Of a stretch of DNA of 64,000 bases, positions 44,525 to 56,540 are shown one piece after another. A program made the translations under genes and the position numbers. How positions within the stretch are numbered: position 1 is the stretch's first letter; each line of letters begins with the position of its first letter. Location of the stretch: NCBI GenBank assembly GCA_022315425.1, contig JAIUPT010000050.1, positions 682,001 through 746,000 of the forward strand. Direction: 5' to 3'. A model generated the notes under the pieces. That model saw only the letters and a program-made list of their open reading frames with translations. It was not told where the DNA came from and did no database searches. Source of the DNA: Pseudevernia furfuracea (taxonomy: Eukaryota > Ascomycota > Lecanoromycetes > Lecanorales > Parmeliaceae).

Positions 44525-44938
44525 GTTGTTTGAAAACGGAGGTACCGCTCTGGGACTGGGCAATCTGTTAACCGTGGAACTTCGAAGAGGCATCTTGGAT
44601 CTTTGAAGAGACATCTTGGGTTGTAGACAATTAGACTTACCGAGAGAAGAAGGGGGGATGCCGTGACTGTTATGATTTTGGGTGTTACGCAAGTGAACAC
44701 TCCGGTCGTTGTCGCTACAGTAAATGTTCTTCCAAACAATCCAAAGCTTTCCGCGCGAGACGCGAATAACAGGCCTCAGGCGTGCCAATTTTGCCAAGAG
44801 TTTCCCAGATTTAGCGCCACGATTGGTCAATATAAAGTAAGGTGTTTGCTACCTTAAGTTCTATCTACTCGCACTACAAAAAATTTGTTTCCTATAGTGA
44901 CCTTAGACACTCAACCCTAGCCATCCATCTTCTTTGAA
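44525..44938. promoter_or_regulatory. Divergent promoter between Nsp1 and Laa2-like genes
   Basis: 414 bases between two divergent starts. It contains the open extension of the Nsp1 frame with extra ATGs on the minus strand and an AT-rich patch near 44875. No specific site can be assigned. Confidence 0.45.
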
Positions 44939-46915
44939 ATGGAAGACCTCTCTCATCCTCCCAAGAGCCCTACTTTAGTGCCTCCTCGCAAGAGCGTTGA
45001 GCTTGAAGACGCTGGGGCGCATGATCTGGGTGCGTAATTGCGCCTTTCAAGCTTCTATACGGAAGATGTCGCCAGACAGCTGCTTACCGTGGTCTAAGAG
45101 ACGCCAGAGGCCGAGGAAGACGTGTTTTCAGATGCACAAGAGGCTCGAGACTCACACTCAGGACCAAGCTCTCCTATTCCTACAACAAGGGTGGAAAAGG
45201 TCAACTCACCATTCCTTCTATTTTTCTGAACCCAAAAAACTCACTTCTGCTAGGTGGATGATAAGGACAGCTACGGAGAAGTACCCGGCACCGCCGCCTA
45301 CAAGATGAGAGAGCAAGACGCGGTACCAGATGCTCTCGAGATCATACCGGATGGTAGCGAAAGCAGGCCTAAGTCAAGTACGAGCTGTCAAAATTCTTTA
45401 GCCAGCCCAAGAGACATTCCTATACCGAAAATGGTCGTTGAGAAGGTTGATCCAAATTCCCCAAGTCATGGGGATGTTCCGGGTACTACCGCACATACAA
45501 AAAGGCAAGCAGACGCTGTCCCAGATGTCGTGTTGCAAGCATCTCAGCGCGGTGAGCCCTCCATTGGTGAGGACCGAGGCGGCGGTATCTCTCCCGATAT
45601 CCCAATTCCCACGACAGTGATTACGAGAGTGGATTCCGAGCCAAGCCATGGAGAAATTCCAGGCACCGACGCGTTTGACATGCGGAAAGGAGATGCAAAG
45701 CCTGATGTTGTTGAGAAGAAAAGCGACGTATCCGGTGAGTAATTAGAGTCTCTGCTGTGGTGCTGTCCAGCGAGCCAATGACTGAGTCAGATAGATCCAA
45801 GCTTTCCAAGCCCAAGCGAACAAACCCCCCAATAGAAGGCGCCTCACCAATTGCAGCAGACGGTGGCTTCGGTCCTATGGAATATGGAGAATCTGAAGAC
45901 GAAAGCATTGGATCGAAGCATGACGAGGCTGATCGTGGCACGGAGGCAGACGCTAGTGAAGGCTTCGGGGATGACTTTGACGACTTTGAAGCAGGTGCTG
46001 AGAACGAAGATTTTGGCGATTTTGATGAGGGCTTTGAGCAACCTCCAACATCGGACGAAGGGTCGGCAGAGACGGACCCACCTGCACCTTCTATCCAGTC
46101 TCTGCCGCCTTCGACATCTCCTTTTGTAAGTAAGACTTATTTGACCATCAAGCTCATTGTAGCACCTCGTCACTTGCATAGCTCCATGTCTACCAAAGCT
46201 AATCTACGTGTCGAAGTCACTCCTTGACTTTAGCGAGCTTGATACTCTCGACGATATCATGGATGCGACTAGTCCGTATCTTGACGAATTGTTTCCCTCA
46301 ACTAAAAGACCCTATCCTCCTGCCCCACCAACACTGGACCAGATTTCTATATTTCTTACAGAGCGGAGCCTCTCTTTGTGGTCTCAACTTGTTGCTCCGC
46401 CGCCTCTGCAACCTCCCAATTGGGTGCGGTCTCGCATTCGTCGCCTCTTCCTTGTGTCTCTAGGAGTGCCAGTAGACCTCGACGAGATCCTGCCCGCATC
46501 CAAGCAAAAGAAGCTCATCTTGCCCTCGATACATCTACGCAATCGCTCCCAATCGCCTCCAGACGGTCGCCGAACAGAGTCTCGTGTACGACTCAAGCAA
46601 GACAATGCAAGCTCTGCTTCTGTCGACCAGCCATCAACCAATAAAAGCAGCCGACGGAGAAAGGGGCCAGCATCCCCTCCGGAACTCAACCTTCAGACCA
46701 CCAAGATATTATGCGCGACGACACCTGCTGCCCTATCCAATATGACGGATGATGAGCTGCAAGCGCATGTGAGACAGCTTGAGGAGCTGACTGCTAAAGC
46801 CAGCGAGGTGTTGGAGTACTGGCTGAAGAGAAGGGACAGTGCTTTGGGGGATAAAGAAGCTTTTGAGGGTGTGATTGAGAATCTGGTCAAGCACGCGAGG
46901 AGAGTCAGAAAGTAG
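44939..46915 (+). CDS. Laa2/aftiphilin-like protein (DUF5102 type)
   Basis: Five exons: 44939-45029, 45099-45199, 45254-45738, 45771 to about 46125, and about 46163-46915 (roughly 590 residues). After an acidic segment the third exon holds three related repeats of about 50 residues built on a PSHGEVPGT core followed by DAVPD. The fourth exon has acidic-Phe motifs (FGDDFDDFEAG, EDFGDFDEGF) that in aftiphilin and yeast Laa2 bind clathrin-adaptor AP-1. The C-terminal half (DFSELDTLDDIMDATSPYLD, LSLWSQLVAPPPLQPPNWVR, RLFLVSLGVPVDLDEILP) is a conserved fungal domain that I associate with DUF5102/Laa2. The function, AP-1 recruitment, is inferred. The fourth intron is ambiguous: a 37-base intron or a shifted donor and acceptor are both possible. 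Confidence 0.65.
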
Positions 46916-47841
46916 TAGAATTACTAGACAGATCTATCTTACTTTTTGGCCGACCCCTTTTTTTTTTGATACCGCCAATCCCACGTGACGTGAAGCTAAC
47001 ACTTGGAAGATCTTTTGGCTTGGGCGCAAGGGTCCAAGTATGACGGTAGTGGCACTGGCGGGTGTTGGAGCACCTAAATGGCGGTTCGCTAAAGCTCAAC
47101 CTAAATCCTCCTGTCCTACGTTTATTAGGTATCCTCCCTCTGAATGGTGCGCCCTTAGGTACTCTACGGAGTACCTCAATCACAACGCCAACCTGTAGAC
47201 CATCATTGTAGTCCATACACTTCCTGAAGCCATTTCGTTGAGATTGGGCCGGGCATTATTACCTGAAAAGTTGAAAAAGGCCAAACGGTATCTGGGCATT
47301 AAACAATAGACACTGCTCTGCCGTAGCCCCTATCTTACTAGCGTCGCACGGATTTAATGCGTGGCTGTCAAAGACAGGGGCTCTTCAACCCCACGTACGA
47401 GCAAGAAGAATGAAGTCTCACAGAACTAAACCAGCAGTTTTTCTAATGGCGAGCTGACCGCGACTCATGGTCTGAATCTGAGCACATCTACTCTTTCATT
47501 CTCTCCTTAATCCTATAATTCACCTTGAGCCATCGAAGCGCTCATTCGTCGGAACCTCATCTACCTTCCTTTGTACTCTTTCGCACCACCCTCACCGCGA
47601 ACCACAAAGCCTCGAGCCTCATATTCTGCCTTCCCCAACCCACGTACCTCGAATAGGCAAAGCCGTCCAATGTGCGAATAATCAGCGGTCACTTGTGATC
47701 TCTGGTAGATCCAAGCCGAAAGCCTTCCTTACATCGTCCAAGCCCGACTCCGCGTTATGCACCTGCGGAATCGAGCTGCAGCCACTTAATACAGGCTCAT
47801 ATACACCTCTGCCTCTCACCTCTACGAACGGCGCCGACCTC
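46916..47841. other. Promoter and leader of the Nik1 gene
   Basis: No gene is seen. From about 47480 the plus strand is C/T-rich and leader-like. The reading frame of the downstream kinase is open without a stop from about 47695, but the first ATG in it is at 47842. Confidence 0.5.
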
Positions 47842-50800
47842 ATGATGTCTTCTGTCGAAGAAACGCTCTCTGCGGCAGCCAGCATTGTGCGTGGTTTGGC
47901 TAGAAATGGTGCTCCCTCCTACAACCCACCAGAATTCAGTATTCCTCAGAAGAACGGTACCAAGAACAAAAAGCTTTCGCTGCCTGGCATAAGTATCGCT
48001 TCGAAAGAATCGCTCGAAAGCGAGCTATCGGCTCTTGCAACTCGGATACAATACCTAGAAAGCAAGGCCAACACAATCAACCATCAAATACTTCCGGATA
48101 CCCCTAATGACTCTGGCGGACCTACATCGCCATTTGCGAATGGCTCAACGGGTACACCTCGAAATGGTGTCTCTTTACCAACCCGCCAGCTTTCCGGGCC
48201 CTCCCGACAAGCTCGTGTCACGAATCTCCTCGCGGGCAATAATCTTACCTTCACTGAAGACGACCTCGGGCACCTTCGTGATCATGTCGAGCAGCAAGCG
48301 GAGCAAATGAAGACCCAAAACCAGACCATCATAGAGGTGAAGGAGCAGCTTCTTAAACAGAAGGAGCACACAGCCCGCAGTTTCGACGTCGTTAAGGACG
48401 AGAATCTCGAAGATGTTCGGCGTGAGCTTTGGAAGCATCAGCAGGCAAATGATGCTTTCAGGAAGGCCCTCAGAGAGATTGGAACTATCATCACGAACGT
48501 GGCCAATGGCGACCTTAGTCAAAAGATTCAGGTGCATGCAAAGGAGATGGACTCCGAAATTGATAGTTTCAAACGTACAATCAACACCATGGTGGATCAA
48601 TTGCAGGTCTTTGGAAACGAGGTCTCTAGGGTTGCCCTTGAAGTGGGTACGGAAGGCAAGCTTGGTGGACAGGCTCAAATCTCTGGAGTCAGTGGAGTGT
48701 GGAAAGACCTCACCCAAAATGGTGAGTAGTACCTTCTAACCAAAGTTAAGTACAGTGCACTACTAACACTACGCAGTCAATCAAATGGCCTCGAATCTTA
48801 CTTCGCAGGTTCGAGAGATCGCCGAAGTAACTACAGCCGTGGCGGAGGGTAACCTTGACAAGAAGATCCAGCGACCTGCTCAAGGAGAGATCGCACAGTT
48901 ACAGCAAACTATCAATGGCATGGTGGATCAGCTACGAACATTTGCTGCAGAAGTTACCAGAGTTGCTGGAGATGTTGGCACCGAAGGCGTCTTGGGTGGA
49001 CAAGCTCAGATCGAAGGTGTCAAGGGCGAATGGAAGACCCTCACTGTCAACGTCAACGTAATGGCCGATAGGTTGACGAGTCAAGTCCGGGACATTGCTG
49101 CCGTAACAAAGGCTGTGGCTCGAGGTGACTTGACCAAGAAGATATCAGCCAACTGCAAAGGAGAAATCTTGGAGCTCAAAACAACTATAAATTCGATGGT
49201 TGACCAACTGAGACAATTCTCCTCCGAAGTCACCAGAATTGCCAAAGCCGTTGGCACGGATGGTGTTCTTGGGGGACAAGCTACCGTGGACGACGTAGAA
49301 GGTACTTGGAAAGACTTAACTGAAACTGTCAACCTTATGGCGAACAATCTTACGACCCAGGTTCGTGAAATTGCTTCTGTCACTCAAGCTGTCGCAAAAG
49401 GAGATTTGAGCCGAAAGGTGACGGCCGAAGTCAGCGGAGAGATTTTGGACTTGAAGGTTACCATCAACACCATGGTGGACAAACTCAACAACTTTGCTTT
49501 TGAGGTCAGCAAAGTTGCTCGCGAAGTGGGCACAGACGGTACGCTTGGCGGGCAAGCCAATGTACACGAGGTGGAAGGGAAATGGGCCGAGCTTACGACG
49601 AACGTCAATACGATGGCAAACAATCTGACGCAGCAAGTGCGAGGTATCTCCGATGTCACACAAGCGATTGCTCGCGGAGATCTAAGTCAAAAGATCGAGG
49701 TGCCCGCCCAGGGGGAGGTGCTCACACTGAAAGTTACTATCAACGATATGGTTACCCAATTGGATACCTTCGCCCGCGAGCTGAAGCGAGTAGCCCGCGA
49801 TGTTGGTGTTGATGGTAAGATGGGTGGCCAGGCCAACGTGAACAACGCCAAAGGCCGATGGAAAGAAATCACAGAGGACGTCAATACCATGGCCGAAAAC
49901 TTGACATCTCAAGTGAGGGCTTTCGGGCAGATTACAGACGCAGCTACAGATGGCGACTTCACCAAGCTGATTTCTGTCGAAGCGTCAGGGGAGATGGACG
50001 ATCTGAAGCAGAAGATCAACAAGATGATTTCAAATCTTAGAGACAGCATTCAGCGGAATACAGCGGCGAGGGAGACTGCAGAGTTCGCAAACAGGACAAA
50101 GTCTGAGTTCCTCGCAAACATGAGCCATGAGATCCGGACGCCAATGAATGGAATAATTGGAATGTCACAATTAACCTTGGACACCGATCTCACACAGTAC
50201 CAGCGGGAAATGTTGAACATCGTTCACAACCTCGCCAATAGCTTGCTAACGATCATCGACGACATTCTGGACATCTCCAAGATAGAGGCTAACCGTATGG
50301 TAATGGAGAAGATCAGCTTCTCCATGCGAGGCAGCGTCTTTAGCGCACTGAAGACGCTAGCGGTGAAGGCGAACGACAGGTTCCTGAACCTTGCCTACCA
50401 GGTCGACAGCTCTGTCCCTGATTACGTCATTGGCGATCCCTACCGCCTGCGTCAGATCATTCTAAATCTCGTTGGAAATGCTATCAAGTTCACCGAGCAT
50501 GGAGAAGTCAAGCTTACGATACGTAAAGCCTCGAAAATGAAACCGACCAATGATGAATACGCTTTTGAGTTCCAAGTATCAGACAGTGGAATTGGCATTC
50601 AGGCTGACAAGAAGGACTTGATTTTTGACACCTTCCAGCAAGCTGACGGCTCGACAACTCGAAAGTTTGGGGGTACTGGCTTGGGCCTTTCAATCTCAAG
50701 GAAACTTGTTGAGTTGATGGGCGGTAGATTATGGGTTGACTCAGTTTATGGCAAGGGCAGCACTTTCTCTTTCACGTGCGTCACGAAGCGGGCTTCACAA

Positions 50801-51931
50801 GATCTAAGCGGCGTCATGTCCTCTCTGAACGCTTACAAAAATCATACGGTGTTGTTTGTCGACAAGGGCAAAACGAATTGCTCCCAAGAAATTACCAGCA
50901 TGCTCAAGCAACTCGAGTTGAAGCCCATAGTTGTCGATAACGAAGCCCAGGTCCCTCGCTCAGCTCCACCGGGCTCACCAACAAAGGGGGAGCACGGTGG
51001 TCTTCCCTACGATGTCATCCTTGTTGACGGCATGGACACCGCAGTCCATCTTCGTAATCATGATGCTCTCCGCTACGTGCCCATCGTCCTCCTCGCCCCC
51101 GTCGTCTCTGTTAGTATGAAATCTTCCCTCGACCTCGGCGTGGCCTCCTACATGACCACGCCGTGTACAGCGGTCGATCTCGGCAACGGCATGCTCCCTG
51201 CCCTGGAAGGCCGCCAGACAACGTCCATCTCGGATGCTAGCAAATCTTTCGACATACTTCTTGCGGAAGACAACGAAGTCAATCAGCGCCTGGCTGTCAA
51301 GATTCTTGAGAAGTATCACCATGGCGTCACAGTGGCTAACAACGGTCAAGAAGCCTTAGATGCAGTCAAACTGAAGCGCTATGATGTTATTCTTATGGAT
51401 GTGCAGATGCCCGTGATGGGCGGATTCGAAGCCACGAAGGAAATTCGCGCTTGGGAGCGAGCGGAAGGCCTGTCACGCACACCAATCATTGCCCTTACAG
51501 CACATGCCATGATGGGCGACCGGGAGAAATGTCTACAAGCGCAGATGGACGAATACCTCACAAAGCCACTAAAGCAAAATCAGATGATGCAAACGATACT
51601 CAAGTGCGCCACCCTAGGCGGCAAGCTGCTTGAGCGTGGAAAAGACGCAAGGTTGAGTGCGAAGGATGAAGCACCCGAGCCAAAGAAGAATTCTGGCAGT
51701 CATTCTGGAGGCGTGGGCATTGCGAAAGGGGCAAAGAGACCGCCACTGGAGAATCGGGCTATCACGAGTGCAGTACCACTCAATGCAGACGGAGGGACAA
51801 GCAGTCCGGGGCTACTCAGTGCAGAGATGCAAGATCCAATATCAATGGAAAGGGTACGTCGTTGCGTCTTAATAGCTCTGAAGGTTGCATGCTGATGAAT
51901 CCAGATCTTGCTACGCTCGCACAGTAGCTGA
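47842..51931 (+). CDS. nik1: Group III hybrid histidine kinase (Nik1/Os-1)
   Basis: This is the osmosensing two-component hybrid kinase of filamentous fungi, upstream of the Hog1 MAPK pathway and the target pathway of phenylpyrrole and dicarboximide fungicides. Three exons (47842-48721, 48777-51853, 51905-51931) give 1327 residues. After a coiled N-terminus come five to six HAMP repeats of about 92 residues (recurring TINTMVDQL, EVGTEGKLGGQAQ, and W-DLT ends), roughly residues 215-720. The H-box is FLANMSHEIRTPMNGIIGMS with His744. The ATPase domain shows NLVGNAIKFTEHG, DSGIGI, FQQADGSTTRKFGGTGLGLS. The receiver domain has DILLAEDNEVNQRLA, phospho-acceptor Asp1168 in DVILMDVQMPVMGG, and LTAHAM with the TKPL lysine. 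The last 27-nt exon encodes ILLRSHSS. Start at 47842 rather than 47845 is arbitrary. Confidence 0.96.
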
Positions 51932-52621
51932 GCTGTTATCATCTTCTAATCTCGACAACCGTACAGACGAACGGGCGTTAACTTCCTGGAAGCGCGGCGT
52001 AAGGGCGAACCTGATTCAAAGACATCTGTCTTGCAAAGCACTCGCATATGGTGAGTGAAGTACTACGAAACGGTTAGCGTTTAGTGAAGAGCATATGTGC
52101 TCGTGTATATTCAGACGTCAATCTTGGCTTTCGCTTGGCTTGAGAAGGGTCATTGATGGGGACTGGAGCGATGATATCCCGAGCGCGAACAGTGTTTCTT
52201 GACAGAATGAACAGTATAGTTTCTATCGGACTAGGAACGATCGAAAGGCTTCATATTCAATACTATTGGTAATTAAACCATTCCCAGTGTCGTGAGCTTC
52301 GCACACGTATACGCTAGTTCGTCTCGCGAATTCAGTATCCTTCCGTGAACCTGGCCCAGAGAGTGCATTGACCTCCATCTCGTGGAAGCCTTCCCACATT
52401 CACCTCGTATCTGCCGCGCGCCGTCCTCGGCCAAATTCAGGCACTGCAAAGTCCACCTAGCAGGCCCCAAGCTTCTCCCGTCTCGGAGTTGATGTGCCCA
52501 AACCAGAGACCCGAGTGAGAAATTTCGGTCGACCTTCCCCGAAGACTTCAAAGGCGTGCGGAATTTGTACAGGGGTATCTAAGCGTATGTACAGTGCAGC
52601 AATAACCGGGCAGAAGAGCAC
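51932..52621. other. Convergent 3' region of Nik1 and lipase genes
   Basis: 690 bases between convergent genes, with no recognisable gene or repeat. Confidence 0.5.
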
Positions 52622-53763
52622 CTAGTACCCTTCTCGAGCAAGCATGTCTTCGTGCAAGTCAGCTGGATGAGTCTCTTTCGCTCCGCACATCACCCTAGCT
52701 TACCCGCAATATCCAGGTAAAATGCAATGGCGTTGAAGCTACAACCCAGTCAGCCACCACGGTGACTCAGGCACGTAATAATTGATCGTTTGCTCACTTT
52801 CTCTTGTTCCCCGTCATCTCCCAAACCAGCCACCTCAATCGATTCGTCCAGTTGATCAAGTCCAGATGACTGACACCAACGAGCGTCCCCTTATAAGTCC
52901 CCCAGCGAGAGCTTGCCACACTGACCAAACCATCATTGGGTCCTTCCTCTGCCTCCACAACCCGATGCGGCTGCCTAAACGCAGACCAAAGAGGCGGCGT
53001 AGCCGTAGCGCCGTAGGAGAAATACCTCACCCCTTCTCGATCGGGAGTCTTCGGATTGAAATCCTTCGCCATATACCGCCTCGTGAGCTGACTGAACGCC
53101 CCCGTCTCCACCCTCATCAGTTGCAGCGCTCGGTACACCCGGGGCAGGTTCTCAGGCCCAATCTGTTCGAACACGTAGTCTGCGAACGCGGAACCGCGGT
53201 GCGGACTCGCGACCGTGGTCAAGCTCAGCACCTTCACGTTCGGCGGTTTGAGCCGACTGATCATGTACCGTGCGTCCAGCCCTCCCATGCTGTGCGCGAC
53301 AATATTGACGCTTTTGCCACGAGCCTTTTTCTCGATATCGTGGCTCAGTTTGGCGGCTCGCTCTTCTATTGACGCGGACGGGGGGACTGAGGTGAGGATC
53401 ACTTCAATGTGGTTGGCTTTGAGGGCTTCGGTGATGCCACGCCAGTAGTGGACGCCGGGGAGGAGCTTGCCGACCAGATGAAGCTCGTCGAAGCCGAGGA
53501 GGCCATGGGCGAGGACGATGGGGTTCCGGGGGGTTTCTGTGGGGTTTTAGACGGTGAGTGGCAAGGAAATGCGATGGGGGACACACACGGTATTTGGCGC
53601 GGATGTTGGCATACTCGTCCTTTATGGTGGGACCAAGATCCGAGACTCGCGGATCTTGGGATTCTTGGCGTAGAGCTGACGCGGTAAATTGTCGAATGCC
53701 GGTTACAGACAACAGGCTTCTTGAATAGCATCTTCTTGCGGCCAAGGGGATTGAGAGTGCCAT
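52622..53763 (-). CDS. Alpha/beta-hydrolase lipase, probably mitochondrial
   Basis: Four minus-strand exons (53589-53763, 52798-53536, 52704-52738, 52622-52647) give 324 residues. The N-terminus (ALSIPLAARRCYSRSLLSVT) is basic and Ser/Ala-rich like a mitochondrial presequence. The core shows NPIVLAHGLLGFDELHL (oxyanion HG), the nucleophile motif NIVAHSMGGLDARYMI with Ser141, TVASPHRGSAFADYVFEQIG and the late NDGLVSVASSRWGTYKG plus VGVSHLDLINW carrying candidate Asp and His. This is the triacylglycerol-lipase (LipA-like) fold. Two very short last exons (35 and 26 nt) restore the conserved ending NFNAIAFYLDIADMLAREGY; without them the protein would stop at KRK. Substrate is unknown. Confidence 0.85.
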
Positions 53764-54374
53764 AAGAGGGTGAAAAACAGAGCTCAACGCTGCGGCTGAA
53801 ACACCCTAATGCCTTGCTCCATTTTCTTCCCTCAAAAGTCTGCCTTGTTGCCGCAATGTAGGAGTCCAGCGAGGGTCGAAGTGATTGTTGAGGTATTCTG
53901 TAGGTTGCCCCGCGAGCCCCGGTCAACGAGGAGATTAGCCGCCTATTAGCCGAGAGTTTTCTTCCGAGGTTCTCTGAGGTAAACACTCCGATACAGTACT
54001 CCACTAGCAAGATATTTTCAATCTGTTGCGTAGCTGAAGTCCAACCTTCCCAGCTGAATGCGACCCTGCGCCTGCTCTCAATGCAAAGACACTCCATGTG
54101 TAAAGATGAAGCAAGTCCTACAGCTGCAGGCAGGGGCGTCGGCACCCTTCCGCAAGCGCACATTCCACATAAAAATGCTAGCATTTTTAACGGTTGCAAG
54201 CATCTCATTTTGTTCTGAAGCGTTCTAGTTTCGGATCCCAGTCATCATTCTTAAACAGTCTCTTTATCATGTCTCTACTCCATGGCTGCGTACGTCCAAG
54301 ACCGCCTCTGCAAATTCCAATTTCTCTCTCCATTTTTCTATCTTCCATAGAATTTTCACTTTACTACTTTGGCC
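53764..54374. promoter_or_regulatory. Divergent intergenic region, lipase and APH-like genes
   Basis: 611 bases between two divergent starts. A long minus-strand open frame crosses it and part of the lipase exon in the wrong frame; it lacks any domain signature and is treated as chance. A C/T-rich leader precedes 54375. Confidence 0.45.
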
Positions 54375-56057
54375 ATGTCGTTCCCAGCAGCAGAGGGTCC
54401 AGATACAGAGATCGTCATTGAGAAGACCCCGCGACAATCACCTTCTGCTCCAACATCCCCTTCGATCAAGCCAGATGGCGTCTCTTCTGAGTTCGTCGAC
54501 GCCCCGGAGAGACCTCTGAGCGAGACAGACAACAGGACGGCCGGACCAGAGAAAGCGGTGTCTCGCAAATCGAAGAAATCAAACGAATCGAATGCTTCAT
54601 TTACGTCTACGGTTGAATACGACCAGACGCCTTTCAATCAATACACTCATCAAGTCAAGGAGCTGTGTCACCTCTTGTGGCCTCCATCGCCCAAAGTCTC
54701 TGAAGACGTCAAAACTTCCCGCGTCGGGCGTCTATTAGCTAAAAATCGCGTGGCTGGAGTTTTACTGCCAAAAAGGAGTCGCTCCGCTCGAGCTTCTGCT
54801 CCACCCACTACACCCAAAGAGTTCTTGATTGAGCGACTACGCGGTGGAGGCTACAATCGAATCATCGGTATTACCATCAAGCATTCGACTGCTGAAGAAC
54901 CAGTGCGGCTTATATTAAGAGTACCTCGATTTGATGACGCTCGGCCCGATCGGGAAGTCGCTGTACTACATTTCATTCGTCATTATACAACAATACCAGT
55001 ACCGGAGGTCAAATACGTCGACTTTACTAGCGACAACCCATTGAAGCAACGTTACGTCATCCAGGATCGCATCTCCGGAAATGACCTTCAAAACCCTACC
55101 GGTCCTACGTGCTACCTCAATCTGAACCATGAGCAAAAGTGCACGTTTGCGAAAGAGTTCGCTCTGTTATTGCTCCAATTAGATGATATCATGCACCCGT
55201 TTCCTGGCCTCATAGAAGCTTCAGCGGACAGTGATAGCGATGGGAGCTTTACTGTTCGTCCCTTCGAACTCGAGACCGCTTCTGGTTACGTGCCAGAGCA
55301 GGACTTGACCACTTTGCTCCCTTTCTTCAAAGTCCGTCCATTCGTGAAGGATTGGGAACCCTCTGGGAAACCACCTTTCGAACAGAGCACATACTACTTC
55401 ATGCTTGCACAATTTGGTCGCTGGAAAGCTCGGGAGTTGCGTTGCGACCCTGCATCCATCGCCTGGTCGAAGGACTATGACCGCCTTGTCACGATGGCGC
55501 TTCAGATGAACGATCTAGGCTTTTTGGGTGACGATGATAATTGTATATGTCACCTCGATCTGTTAGGGGCGCCGCGCAATATCATGGCAGACATCAAATC
55601 GGACGGCTCTCTGAGCATTACCGGCATTCTCGATTGGGACAGCGCGGTTTTTGCGCCCAGATTCGCCGGCTGTGTCCCGCCAATGTGGCTATGGGCATGG
55701 GATGAAGAGGACGACGAAGAGGACGAAAGACACGCTAATGATACTCCATCAAATGCTGAAGATCGAGAGATCAAGAGAATTTTCGAGGAGACAATCGGAG
55801 GCCTATTTCTGTATTACGCATACAAACCAGAATTCCGCCTGGCTAGAAAATTGTTTCAATTCGCGAAATCTGGAATAAGATCAAGCACAGAAATCGGAGA
55901 AGTTCAGGAGCTTTTGAAGGAGTGGGCCGGGATATACGAATCTACGGTGGCAGCCATAGAGGGAAATGCCGCAGGTACGGAAGAAGCAAGTACGGAAAGT
56001 GCCGCAGAAGGCGAGGTCAACGGCTCGACAGAAAAGATGGCTTCTTGGTCATGTTGA
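54375..56057 (+). CDS. Aminoglycoside-phosphotransferase/choline-kinase-fold protein
   Basis: A single exon of 560 residues. A disordered Ser/Pro-rich N-terminus (about 1-110) is followed by an atypical kinase fold: LRGGGYNRIIGITI (nucleotide-loop region), LILRVPRF with a hydrophobic strand, EVAVLHFIRHYTTIPVPEV, and the diagnostic Brenner motif CHLDLLGAPRNIMAD (His393, Asp395) with GILDWDSAVFAP (Asp420) as the metal-binding aspartate. An acidic insert (DEEDDEEDERH) and a Glu/Ala-rich tail complete it. Such proteins are expanded in Pezizomycotina; substrates are mostly unknown and drug resistance should not be assumed. In place of the usual HxD-xx-xN spacing, HLDLLGAPRN has the Asn in the expected position plus or minus one residue. 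Confidence 0.85.
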   Translation: MSFPAAEGPDTEIVIEKTPRQSPSAPTSPSIKPDGVSSEFVDAPERPLSETDNRTAGPEKAVSRKSKKSNESNASFTSTVEYDQTPFNQYTHQVKELCHLLWPPSPKVSEDVKTSRVGRLLAKNRVAGVLLPKRSRSARASAPPTTPKEFLIERLRGGGYNRIIGITIKHSTAEEPVRLILRVPRFDDARPDREVAVLHFIRHYTTIPVPEVKYVDFTSDNPLKQRYVIQDRISGNDLQNPTGPTCYLNLNHEQKCTFAKEFALLLLQLDDIMHPFPGLIEASADSDSDGSFTVRPFELETASGYVPEQDLTTLLPFFKVRPFVKDWEPSGKPPFEQSTYYFMLAQFGRWKARELRCDPASIAWSKDYDRLVTMALQMNDLGFLGDDDNCICHLDLLGAPRNIMADIKSDGSLSITGILDWDSAVFAPRFAGCVPPMWLWAWDEEDDEEDERHANDTPSNAEDREIKRIFEETIGGLFLYYAYKPEFRLARKLFQFAKSGIRSSTEIGEVQELLKEWAGIYESTVAAIEGNAAGTEEASTESAAEGEVNGSTEKMASWSC

Positions 56058-56540
56058 AATTCCTTTTGGGTGAGGGTCAGAGAGTTCTAGGTGCTCAGAT
56101 TGCTCATTCAAAGTGTCCCCGTATTTCCAAACATTCCGCAGACGGCTCATTGAAAATGTCAATAAAGCCAACTCTTTCCCTTTGAGATACTTCTCCACAC
56201 AGCATTTTGTCCCTGCCAGTGAACCATTTGCTTGCGAATCTTTCCGCAAGCGGCTACATTTATGCAAACAGTGCTGCACTTTGATTGTTCCTCAGCTTTA
56301 TTGGGTCTTCTTTGACGTGGAAAACGATGTGGTATGTTGAGGCCTCCTTTTCTTCGTGCCCAGACGTTCGAATCGTTCGACTCCTGCATTATCCACACTC
56401 GCCTCTATACCTCACGATCTGCCTTTAATCCGCGGTTCATTGAAAAACATTGCTCATCGTCCTCGTTCCCCTGTTCGTCCCAAACTGGAACCTTCTTTTT
56501 CGCCCTAAATCCAAGTAATAGCCTCTTTTACCTATACACT

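Noticed and set aside
53399..54208. Minus-strand 269-residue open frame over the lipase start
   Set aside because: It reads the lipase exon in the wrong frame, and the correct frame has a clear hydrolase signature.
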